Part shown: one piece after another, positions 1 through 5,955 of the stretch | Position numbering within the stretch: position 1 is the first letter of the stretch | How the letters are laid out: each line of letters starts with the position of its first letter | Assembly: GCA_034409055.1 (NCBI GenBank) | Contig: DAOUMU010000020.1 | Span: 1-8,765 of the forward strand | Length of the DNA: 8,765 bases | Source: DAOUMU01 sp034409055 | Lineage (GTDB): Bacteria > Chloroflexota > Anaerolineae > 4572-78 > J111 | Reading direction: 5' to 3' | Translations under genes and position numbers: made by a program | Notes under the pieces: model-generated | Databases searched by the model: none | The model's input: only the letters and a program-made list of their open reading frames with translations | What the model was told of the DNA's origin: nothing

Positions 1-33
1 ATCTAAACGAAACTGTTCCAGTTTGGTTGTCAT
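1..33 (-). CDS. Possible start of a leftward gene, cut by the window edge
   Basis: An ATG at 33 on the minus strand opens a frame that reads MTTKLEQFRLD and stays open to the window edge, 11 codons in all. No convincing Shine-Dalgarno precedes it. If the flanking DNA is an insertion element, this could be the beginning of its transposase or accessory protein. Eleven residues are too few to assign a family, and chance is a real alternative. Confidence 0.2.
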   Translation of the reverse strand, partial: MTTKLEQFRLD

Positions 34-125
34 TTTCTGGCCTTCTGCCTTTAAGTTGGACAATTATGGCACTGTTTCGCTTGTTTGTTAAGGTTCAATG
101 TCTCATCTGTTTTGTCCAAAGTCCA
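1..125 (-). mobile_element. Possible end of an insertion element that truncates surE
   Basis: SurE similarity on the minus strand stops abruptly at about 121-130, and none of the three minus-strand frames beyond that point resumes the family sequence. The stretch that replaces it holds an 8-bp inverted repeat, TTGGACAA at 56-63 and TTGTCCAA at 112-119, and a possible leftward reading frame starting at 33. Foreign sequence that abuts a broken gene, with repeated motifs at its edge, is what an inserted element end looks like. Only one end is visible, no target duplication can be seen, and I cannot name an IS family. A plain deletion or rearrangement would also fit. Confidence 0.3.
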
Positions 126-417
126 AACACAAGTCAATGGGACGCTCGGCCAATTCCAACACGGCCAGCATTACTGCCTGGGCCGGCGAAACGTCGGCTT
201 TGTAAGCAGGGTGATGATTACCGTTTAGCAGAATTTCGGTGGGGTAGATCGCTTTGTCGTGTACAGGGGGATAACTGCGTCCGGCGCCAGTCCGTTGGGA
301 ACTGGGCGCTACAATTAATAAGTCACCCAAATCAGCCACGGCCCGAACGGCAGCAGACAGACCGGGAGATTCAATGCCATCGTCGTTGGTTATCAGAATT
401 AAAGGCCGGTCAGCCAT
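103..417 (-). pseudogene. surE: Truncated 5'/3'-nucleotidase SurE (N-terminal part only)
   Basis: SurE is a metal-dependent phosphatase that removes phosphate from nucleoside monophosphates and is implicated in stress survival. The product begins MADRPLILITNDDGIESPGL, whose NDDG (residues 11-14) holds the two metal-binding aspartates. It continues with VAPSSQRTGAGRS (36-48), the segment that carries the Ser/Thr metal ligand, and with a VSPAQAVMLAVLEL segment matching the family's TPADCVKLAL region. The frame ends at residue 104, where the family (about 250 residues) should continue with the SGIN motif that supplies the metal-binding Asn. The ending DFGQNR is not SurE-like. The start is well supported: AAGGAG at 424-429 precedes the ATG at 417. 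Without the Asn ligand and the C-terminal half, activity is very unlikely. It is transcribed divergently from dnaX. Confidence 0.8.
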
Positions 418-455
418 AAGAAACTCCTTAATTTTTCGAAAATTCTTAAGCTTTA

Positions 456-461
456 ATTATA
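456..461 (-). promoter_or_regulatory. Candidate -10 element for surE
   Basis: The minus strand reads TATAAT here, a perfect -10 hexamer, placed so that transcription would start near 449 and give a leader of about 30 nt before the surE ATG. The matching -35 region (about 479-484, TTTCGC) is poor, so only the -10 is supported. Confidence 0.35.
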
Positions 462-488
462 GTCTCGATTGGAGAGAAGCGAAACTCC

Positions 489-517
489 TTGCCGAAATGA
501 GACTTGAATGGTAAACT
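489..517 (+). promoter_or_regulatory. Candidate weak promoter for dnaX-ybaB-recR
   Basis: TTGCCG (489-494) and TAAACT (512-517) are separated by 17 nt and lie about 40 nt upstream of the dnaX ATG. Each hexamer matches the sigma-70 consensus at four of six positions. It is the best pair I see in the gap before dnaX, but such matches also occur by chance. Confidence 0.3.
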
Positions 518-542
518 ATTGCTAGCTTGGTTTCCAGTGTAA

Positions 543-548
543 GAGGAG
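543..548 (+). promoter_or_regulatory. Ribosome binding site that sets the dnaX start
   Basis: GAGGAG is complementary to the CCTCC at the 3' end of the 16S gene in this window (5304-5308). It lies 11 nt before the ATG at 560. This favours the ATG start over an in-frame TTG at 527, which would add eleven residues that are not typical of DnaX. Confidence 0.7.
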
Positions 549-559
549 AATTTCGTCAA

Positions 560-2164
560 ATGGCTTCCCTGGCCCTATATCGAAAATGGCGTTCCCGGAC
601 ATTTGATGAAGTGATTGGGCAGCAGCACATCACCCAAACCCTGGTTAACGCCCTGAAACTGAATCGGGTAGCCCATGCTTACCTTTTTGCCGGCCCACGG
701 GGCACCGGCAAGACCAGTACGGCCCGGTTGTTGGCCAAAGCCGTCAATTGTCTGGCAGAAGCTGGTCTCGAGCGACCATGTAACAACTGCCGGATTTGTG
801 TGGCCGTCAACGAGGGCCGTTTATTGGATTTAATCGAGATCGATGCGGCCTCGAACACCAGTGTGGATGACGTGCGTGATTTGCGAGAGAAGGTGGGGTT
901 TCGGCCTGGCGAAGCTCAGATTAAATTCTATATCATTGACGAAGTCCATATGCTCTCCAACTCTGCCTTTAACGCTTTGCTTAAAACGTTAGAGGAACCG
1001 CCGGATCATGTCATTTTTGTCCTGGCCACCACAGAGCCGGAGAAGATTCCGGCCACGATTACCTCGCGGTGCCAGCGATTTGATTTTAAACGTATCAAGC
1101 TGAGCGATATTGTCCAGCGATTGGCCTATATTGTGACGGAAGAAGAGTTAACAGCCGAACCAGCGGCCCTGGAATATATTGCCCGGCAAGGTAACGGTTC
1201 GATGCGCGATGCCATCAGTTTACTGGATCAGTTGACAGCCTATGGCAGCGAGACGATTACGCTTGAGCTGGTGCAAACGGTCCTGGGAGCGGTCGCCTCA
1301 CAATCGGTGGCAGAGTTAGTGGAAGCGATGATCAATCGGGACGTGGCCACGGGATTGGATATCATCAACCGGGTGGCCAGTGATGGGATAGATCCCCGGC
1401 AGTTTGCCCGCGAGATCGTGGAGTACTTACGGTCACTGATGCTGGTCAAGCTGGGTAATGGGGCAGGATGGTTGAATTTGTCTACAGAAATGCTGGCCAT
1501 GATGCAGGCTCAGGCCGCCCGGACCGATGGTCCGGCGCTTGTCAGAGCAACCAGTTTATTTAATGAAGCGCTGGTAGATATAAAATCGGGCCTGTTAACC
1601 GTGCCCCAATTGCCGCTGGAGTTGGCTTTTGTTGAAGCGAGCACGCCCACAGCCGTAGCGCCCTCAGTCCCCGAACCAGTGACTACCCCGTCGACAGCGC
1701 CCCAAATTGCTGCGGCTGAAGTTGAGACACCATCAACATCTGCGCTCCCCCCCCCACCCGAAGAGGCTTTAGTAGAAGCTGCGACTTCTGCTGAAACGGA
1801 AGCGGAGATTACCTTTGAGGCTGTTCAAGCCTGTTTTGAGCAAGTTTCTAAGGACATCGAAAAGAAAAATAAAATTATGGCAGAAGCCCTGCGCAGCCAG
1901 GTTCGATTGCACAAGGTGTCTGGTCGGGAGATACATTTTGTTACGTCTGAGTTGATGAAAAGACGATTTGAGAAACCACAACCTAAAGTGGCTCTCGACA
2001 CAGCTTTCAGCCAGGCCATAGGACGACCGGTCACCGTTCATTTTTTATCTGAAAAAACCGTGGCTGAGGCGTCACAAATTGGCGGTGATGAAACAACAGC
2101 AAACGAAAATTTGGAGGCATTGGTAAAGGTGGCCGAAGAATTGGGGGGCAAAGTTGTTAAGTAA
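560..2164 (+). CDS. dnaX: DNA polymerase III clamp-loader subunit gamma/tau
   Basis: DnaX is the AAA+ ATPase of the clamp loader, which opens the sliding clamp and places it on primed DNA at the replication fork. The 534-residue product starts MASLALYRKWRSRTFDEVIG, the usual opening of the family. It has a Walker A motif GPRGTGKT (45-52), zinc-binding cysteines C64, C74, C77 and C80, a Walker B motif with DEVH (127-130), the SRC motif (169-171) that carries the arginine finger, and the sensor 2 motif GSMRDA (213-218). The collar domain (about 225-365) is followed by a Pro/Ala/Thr-rich linker (about 370-416) and a C-terminal domain ending EELGGKVVK. The full-length product corresponds to tau. 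A C9 run in the linker (1747-1755) could yield a shorter gamma-like form. The gene is followed after 111 nt by ybaB, the usual order in bacteria. Confidence 0.97.
   Translation: MASLALYRKWRSRTFDEVIGQQHITQTLVNALKLNRVAHAYLFAGPRGTGKTSTARLLAKAVNCLAEAGLERPCNNCRICVAVNEGRLLDLIEIDAASNTSVDDVRDLREKVGFRPGEAQIKFYIIDEVHMLSNSAFNALLKTLEEPPDHVIFVLATTEPEKIPATITSRCQRFDFKRIKLSDIVQRLAYIVTEEELTAEPAALEYIARQGNGSMRDAISLLDQLTAYGSETITLELVQTVLGAVASQSVAELVEAMINRDVATGLDIINRVASDGIDPRQFAREIVEYLRSLMLVKLGNGAGWLNLSTEMLAMMQAQAARTDGPALVRATSLFNEALVDIKSGLLTVPQLPLELAFVEASTPTAVAPSVPEPVTTPSTAPQIAAAEVETPSTSALPPPPEEALVEAATSAETEAEITFEAVQACFEQVSKDIEKKNKIMAEALRSQVRLHKVSGREIHFVTSELMKRRFEKPQPKVALDTAFSQAIGRPVTVHFLSEKTVAEASQIGGDETTANENLEALVKVAEELGGKVVK
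1747..1755 (+). repeat. C9 homopolymer in the dnaX linker, possible slippage site
   Basis: Nine consecutive C residues encode part of the ALPPPPEE segment (residues 395-402), between the collar domain and the C-terminal domain. Loss of one C leads to TAG at 1770-1772, giving a product of about 403 residues. Gain of one C leads to TGA at 1792-1794, giving about 411 residues. Either product would keep the ATPase and collar and lose the tau-specific domain. The run and the stops are seen directly. Slippage itself is inferred. Confidence 0.5.
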
Positions 2165-2198
2165 ATTGATACTATAGAATTTTTCTTTTCTGCACTAC

Positions 2199-2247
2199 GC
2201 AAGTTGCTAACTTGTCAACGGTGCCGGGGGCAAGTTGCCAACTTGCC
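2199..2247. repeat. Two copies of a palindromic intergenic repeat
   Basis: The gap between dnaX and ybaB (2165-2275) has two related palindromes. GCAAGTTGCTAACTTGTC lies at 2199-2216 and GGCAAGTTGCCAACTTGCC at 2229-2247. The second has perfect 8-bp arms around a 3-nt centre. They could form hairpins in the mRNA between the two genes, but there is no U-tract after them, so termination is unlikely. They resemble dispersed REP-like elements; that they are repeated elsewhere in the genome is inference. Confidence 0.6.
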
Positions 2248-2275
2248 CTACATAATTTAACTCAGGAGAACAGCT

Positions 2276-2662
2276 ATGGCCAAAAGAAAAGGTAAAGGTA
2301 AAGGTAAAGGTTTTTCCCTTGGGGGTGGAGGCGGTGGCCCGAGTATTCCCGGTGGGATGAAGGGCGGATTGGCCGGCCAATTGCAGGCCATGCAGCAGCA
2401 AATGCTGGAGGCCCAGGAAGCCCTTGGGGATAAGACCGTGGAAGTTTCCGCTGGTGGTGGCGTAATCACTGTGGTGATGACGGGTCACCAGAAATTGCAA
2501 TCGATCACCATTGACCCCGAGGTGGTAGACCCAGAAGATGTAGAAATGTTACAAGATTTAATTCTAGCGGCGATCAATGAGGCGGTAGAAGCCTCTCAGA
2601 ATCTGGCCGCAGAGGAGATGGGGGACATTACCGGCGGGTTGAATATACCGGGACTGTTTTAG
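2276..2662 (+). CDS. ybaB: YbaB/EbfC family nucleoid-associated DNA-binding protein
   Basis: YbaB/EbfC proteins are small dimeric DNA-binding proteins of the nucleoid, almost always encoded between dnaX and recR, as here. The family core is clear: a glutamine-rich helix (about residues 32-51), the sheet region around VEVSAGGGVITVVMTG (55-70), IDPEVVDPEDVEMLQDLILAAINEA, and a C-terminus with GGLNIPGLF. At 128 residues it is somewhat longer than the usual 100-110, because of an unusual N-terminal tail with alternating Lys-Gly (residues 5-12) and six glycines (16-21). AGGAG (2264-2268) lies 7 nt before the ATG, which supports this start and so the tail. The basic tail probably adds DNA contact; that is inference. 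Confidence 0.93.
   Translation: MAKRKGKGKGKGFSLGGGGGGPSIPGGMKGGLAGQLQAMQQQMLEAQEALGDKTVEVSAGGGVITVVMTGHQKLQSITIDPEVVDPEDVEMLQDLILAAINEAVEASQNLAAEEMGDITGGLNIPGLF
2288..2311 (+). repeat. In-frame hexanucleotide repeat (AAAGGT x4) in ybaB
   Basis: Four perfect AAAGGT units encode the (Lys-Gly)4 tail of YbaB. Because the unit is 6 bp, a change in copy number would lengthen or shorten the tail without breaking the frame. Confidence 0.75.
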
Positions 2663-2664
2663 CC

Positions 2665-2685
2665 TTACGTACTGCGTATTACGTA
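2665..2685. repeat. Three 7-bp repeat units after ybaB
   Basis: The units TTACGTA, CTGCGTA and TTACGTA follow one another directly after the ybaB stop codon. A (GT)5 run at 2693-2702 follows. The 7-bp period matches that of the repeats at 5513-5561 and 7181-7270, although the unit sequence differs. Confidence 0.5.
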
Positions 2686-2727
2686 TATATGGGTGTGTGT
2701 GTTATCAAGGTGCGCAATACGCTTTTT
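2674..2727 (+). terminator. Weak terminator-like hairpin between ybaB and recR
   Basis: GCGTATT (2674-2680) is complementary to AATACGC (2716-2722), which is followed by a five-T run (2723-2727). The stem has only 7 bp and the loop is 35 nt, so at most it would cause partial termination before recR. The rest of the 93-nt gap shows no convincing promoter. Confidence 0.25.
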
Positions 2728-2755
2728 ATTCTTTAAATGTTGGGGGGATGATTCT

Positions 2756-3364
2756 ATGCCAATAACCCCTGCCCCTGTGACAAAATTAATTGATGAGTTT
2801 TCTCGACTGCCAGGTATTGGGCCAAAAACTGCCTCCCGGCTGACCTTTTATTTGTTGCGCAATCCAGCAGAACGGGCCCTGTCTCTAGCCGAGGCGCTTC
2901 GTGAGCTTCATGAGAAGGTTCTCTTTTGCTCACAATGCTTCAATATTGCTGAAAGTGATCCTTGCCCCATATGCAGTGATGAGAATCGGGATCGATCAAT
3001 CATCTGTGTGGTGGAAGAGCCGCTGGATGTACTGGCTATTGAGCGCACACGAGATTACCACGGACTATATCATGTGCTACACGGGGTTATTGCCCCCGTT
3101 GAAGGGATAGGGCCGGAGGATTTAAGAATTGCTGAACTCCTGGAACGGGTGCGTGCCAGTGAAGTTGAGGTACGGGAGATAATCATCGCCACCAACCCCA
3201 ATCTGGAAGGGGAAGCGACGGCCAGGTACATTGTGCGCCAGTTTGAAGCTAAACCGCTGAAAATTACCAGTCTGGCTCGTGGCTTGCCAATCGGTGGCGA
3301 CCTGGAGTATGCTGATGAAATCACCCTGAGCCGGGCCTTGAGTGGCCGCAGTGAGTTGTACTAG
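2756..3364 (+). CDS. recR: Recombination mediator protein RecR
   Basis: RecR works with RecO and RecF to load RecA onto gapped DNA during recombinational repair. The 202-residue product has the normal family length. It shows a helix-hairpin-helix at LPGIGPKTASRLTFYLL (18-34), a zinc finger with C58, C61, C70 and C73, and a Toprim domain that begins at ICVVEEPLDVLAIE (83-96) and includes ATNPNLEGEATA. It ends with the hallmark ARGLPIGGDLEYADEITLSRAL. The ATG at 2756 was chosen because the family starts there. An upstream in-frame start at 2693 would add 21 residues unlike the family. The ribosome binding site is a G-rich stretch (2742-2747), weaker than those of the neighbours. No terminator follows, and the first rRNA promoter begins about 40 nt after the stop. 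Confidence 0.96.
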   Translation: MPITPAPVTKLIDEFSRLPGIGPKTASRLTFYLLRNPAERALSLAEALRELHEKVLFCSQCFNIAESDPCPICSDENRDRSIICVVEEPLDVLAIERTRDYHGLYHVLHGVIAPVEGIGPEDLRIAELLERVRASEVEVREIIIATNPNLEGEATARYIVRQFEAKPLKITSLARGLPIGGDLEYADEITLSRALSGRSELY

Positions 3365-3402
3365 ATTCACATTAAAAGAGTTAAATCGGGCTCAAAAAGG
3401 AG

Positions 3403-3431
3403 TTGACAAACCATCAGAAATGTGTTATTAT
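3403..3431 (+). promoter_or_regulatory. rRNA operon promoter P1
   Basis: TTGACA (3403-3408) and TATTAT (3426-3431) are separated by exactly 17 nt. The match to the sigma-70 consensus is 11 of 12, with an A-rich stretch just upstream. It lies about 40 nt after recR and about 380 nt before the 16S gene. Confidence 0.85.
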
Positions 3432-3503
3432 CCCTAATTGTTGTCGAGACAAGAAACAATACAAAATCAACCCAAAATTTGTATATTCAGGTCTATTGAA
3501 GTC

Positions 3504-3532
3504 TTGACAAAGCGTAATCGATATGATATAAT
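3504..3532 (+). promoter_or_regulatory. rRNA operon promoter P2, perfect consensus
   Basis: TTGACA (3504-3509) and TATAAT (3527-3532) with a 17-nt spacer match the sigma-70 consensus at all 12 positions. The upstream 50 nt are AT-rich and could act as an UP element. Transcription should start near 3539. Tandem promoters 101 nt apart are typical of rRNA operons. Confidence 0.92.
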
Positions 3533-3655
3533 GAAGATTGCGCTAAGCGATGAACTGAACTCGTCTACACATAGCTGTAGAAAGTTCCTTACAATAGAAG
3601 GGAGACGTAATCTGATCTAAAACCACTTTTAAGTTTTGTGGTTTGATGCGTCTCC

Positions 3656-3689
3656 ACCGGCATCCATAGCAAATGGGGTGTCGGTTTTT
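3656..3689 (+). terminator. Terminator-shaped hairpin in the rRNA leader
   Basis: ACCGGCATCC (3656-3665) pairs with GGGTGTCGGT (3676-3685) over 10 bp, two of them G-U, around a 10-nt loop. A run of five T follows (3685-3689). It lies downstream of both promoters and upstream of 16S, so it must be read through to make rRNA. It could be an attenuator, or the end of a leader-derived small RNA of about 150 nt. Confidence 0.6.
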
Positions 3690-3707
3690 ATTTGCTAGTT
3701 TGTTGAA

Positions 3708-3729
3708 GCTTTAATAAGCACCTTAACAA
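3708..3729 (+). promoter_or_regulatory. boxB/boxA-like antitermination site before 16S
   Basis: AGCACCTTAACAA (3717-3729) resembles the Escherichia coli rRNA boxA, TGCTCTTTAACAA, which binds NusB and S10. Directly upstream and overlapping is a small stem, GCTT/AAGC (3708-3711/3716-3719), in the place of boxB. A close relative, AGTACCTTAAAAA, lies ahead of 23S at 5902-5914. Confidence 0.6.
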
Positions 3730-3757
3730 TTGAAAAGTAACAGGAATCCAGCTAGTG
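3721..3757 (+). other. 5' arm of the pre-16S processing stem
   Basis: This segment is complementary to 5386-5421 on the far side of 16S. CCTTAACAA (3721-3729) pairs with TTGTTAAGG (5413-5421). AAGTAACAGGAATC (3735-3748) pairs with GATTCCTGTTACTT (5394-5407). AGTG (3754-3757) pairs with CACT (5386-5389). A long helix enclosing 16S is the usual RNase III substrate. The outer segment overlaps the boxA-like motif. Confidence 0.8.
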
Positions 3758-3808
3758 TTTTGGCTCAAACGTTAATTCTCAAGCGGATGTAGTCTGCTTG
3801 ATAATAAT

Positions 3809-5311
<1,503 letters not shown>

Positions 5312-5385
5312 CTAGGGAAGACACCAACGATCTGTTATCCTGGATAATGGGTCTGTTGGCACTACCCAACTATTAGATATTTACC

Positions 5386-5421
5386 CACTGGCAGATTCCT
5401 GTTACTTCTCAGTTGTTAAGG
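5386..5421 (+). other. 3' arm of the pre-16S processing stem
   Basis: This is the partner of 3721-3757, and it sits in the 118-nt spacer between 16S and tRNA-Ile. The spacer also holds a small local hairpin, GTTGG/CCAAC (5355-5359/5366-5370). Confidence 0.78.
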
Positions 5422-5429
5422 TTATAGTT

Positions 5430-5503
5430 GGGCCTGTAGCTCAGTTGGTTAGAGCATCCCTCTGATAAGGGGAAGGTCAGTAGTTCGAGTCTACTCAGGC
5501 CCA
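5430..5503 (+). tRNA. tRNA-Ile, anticodon GAT
   Basis: The cloverleaf is complete: acceptor GGGCCTG/CAGGCCC, D-arm GCTC...GAGC, anticodon stem TCCCT/GGGGA around the loop CTGATAA with anticodon GAT at 5464-5466, and a T-arm AGTAG TTCGAGT CTACT. The discriminator base is A5503. The next bases are CCT, so the CCA tail is not encoded and must be added afterwards. The position between 16S and 23S is standard for this tRNA. Confidence 0.97.
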
Positions 5504-5512
5504 CCTAAAGTC

Positions 5513-5561
5513 AATTAACAATTAGTAATTAACAATTAACAATTGACAATTGTTAATTGAA
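5513..5561. repeat. Seven tandem 7-bp repeat units between the tRNA genes
   Basis: Seven uninterrupted 7-bp units, consensus AATTAAC with variants AATTAGT, AATTGAC, AATTGTT and AATTGAA, fill most of the 62-nt gap. Part of the array, 5533-5559, is a perfect inverted repeat with 13-nt arms around a single A. It will be present in the precursor RNA between the two tRNAs. Confidence 0.8.
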
Positions 5562-5565
5562 GTTA

Positions 5566-5641
5566 GGGGATGTAGCTCAGTTGGGAGAGCGCCTCCCTTG
5601 CACGGAGGAGGTCAGGGGTTCGAGTCCCCTCATCTCCACCA
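5566..5641 (+). tRNA. tRNA-Ala, anticodon TGC, with encoded CCA
   Basis: The acceptor stem is GGGGATG/CATCTCC. The third pair, G5568 with T5635, is the G3-U70 wobble by which alanyl-tRNA synthetase recognises its substrate. The anticodon loop CTTGCAC carries TGC at 5599-5601. The T-arm is AGGGG TTCGAGT CCCCT. The discriminator is A5638, and CCA is encoded at 5639-5641, unlike in the neighbouring tRNA-Ile. Confidence 0.97.
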
Positions 5642-5780
5642 CCCGTACTTGACAATCCAGCTAAGTGGTGGTAAGTTATCATCCTAATATAGACGATTCC
5701 CATCTGGGAAAAATGCATGCATAACTTGGTTTTGTTGGCAATAAAATAACAGGGGGGTGGCATATCCTTGGGTTGGAGGT

Positions 5781-5807
5781 AGCCTGGCGGTATGTCAGGC
5801 TTTTTTT
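5781..5807 (+). terminator. Intrinsic terminator inside the rRNA operon
   Basis: AGCCTGGC (5781-5788) pairs with GTCAGGCT (5794-5801), an 8-bp stem with one G-U pair, around the 5-nt loop GGTAT. A run of seven T (5801-5807) follows. This is the textbook shape of a Rho-independent terminator, and it lies in the sense direction between tRNA-Ala and 23S. Confidence 0.8.
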
Positions 5808-5901
5808 ATGTCTGAAGAGCGGGATTGTTTCTTGGTGGGTAATCATTCGCAGCAGGCAAATGGTTAGCCACCAGTAAGCAATCAAGTTTACTGGCCAGGA
5901 T

Positions 5902-5935
5902 AGTACCTTAAAAACTAAATAGAACGAAAAGTTCT
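5902..5935 (+). promoter_or_regulatory. boxA-like site and hairpin before 23S
   Basis: AGTACCTTAAAAA (5902-5914) matches the leader boxA-like AGCACCTTAACAA (3717-3729) at 11 of 13 positions. It is followed by AGAAC/GTTCT (5921-5925/5931-5935), a 5-bp hairpin with loop GAAAA. A second boxA ahead of 23S is known from well-studied rRNA operons. Its position here is after the terminator at 5781-5807, not before it. Confidence 0.5.
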
Positions 5936-5955
5936 CTGTCAGGGTAAACACGTGT

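Larger units (their letters stand above)
3540..3808 (+). other. Structured leader of the pre-16S transcript
   Basis: The region between P2 and the 16S gene has no credible protein gene. It can fold into several local hairpins. Hairpin 1 pairs GAACT and TCTACA (3557-3561, 3564-3569) with TGTAGA and AGTTC (3576-3581, 3583-3587). Hairpin 2 has an outer stem GGAGACG/CGTCTCC (3601-3607/3649-3655) and an inner stem AAACCAC/GTGGTTT (3620-3626/3638-3644). Hairpin 3 is terminator-shaped (3656-3689). Just before 16S, CAAGCGGA/TCTGCTTG (3780-3787/3793-3800) forms an 8-bp stem. A boxA-like motif and one arm of the 16S processing stem are also present. The pairing is read from the sequence; function is inferred. 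Confidence 0.65.
5642..5955 (+). other. Spacer between tRNA-Ala and 23S, no gene
   Basis: This 314-nt spacer has no credible protein gene. A TTGACA at 5649-5654 lacks a good -10 partner. Further on come an intrinsic terminator (5781-5807) and an extended hairpin at 5823-5883: GATTG/CAATC on the outside, then TGGTGG/CCACCA at 5833-5838/5868-5873. A boxA-like motif (5902-5914) and a short hairpin (5921-5935) follow. No strong promoter is visible between the terminator and 23S. Confidence 0.7.

Noticed and set aside
27..419. 130-codon plus-strand reading frame opposite surE
   Set aside because: It is the shadow of the recognisable SurE frame and has no family resemblance or ribosome binding site.
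527..559. TTG start for dnaX, adding eleven residues
   Set aside because: The ATG at 560 has a GAGGAG site at proper spacing and gives the usual family N-terminus MASLALYRKW.
1856..2058. A-rich stretches in dnaX as an Escherichia coli-type ribosomal frameshift site
   Set aside because: Neither the A-rich stretch at 1858-1875 nor the A6 at 2052-2057 gives a proper X XXY YYZ heptamer in the dnaX frame. Both also lie in the C-terminal domain, too late for a gamma-like product.
2693..2755. Upstream in-frame start for recR
   Set aside because: The added 21 residues do not resemble RecR, come from the repeat-rich gap, and would exceed the family's usual length of about 200.
3438..3620. 60-codon plus-strand frame between recR and 16S
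   Set aside because: It overlaps the perfect promoter P2 and the structured leader, and has no ribosome binding site or recognisable sequence.
5513..5561. Repeat array as a CRISPR
   Set aside because: The units are 7 bp with no spacers, and no cas gene is present.
5649..5677. TTGACA at 5649-5654 as a promoter for 23S
   Set aside because: The hexamer 17 nt downstream, TAAGTT, matches the -10 consensus at only three of six positions. It also lies before the terminator at 5781-5807.
5563..5763. Minus-strand frame containing GTRTPDLLRAREALSQLS
   Set aside because: This is the well-known spurious protein made by reading antisense through a tRNA-Ala gene.
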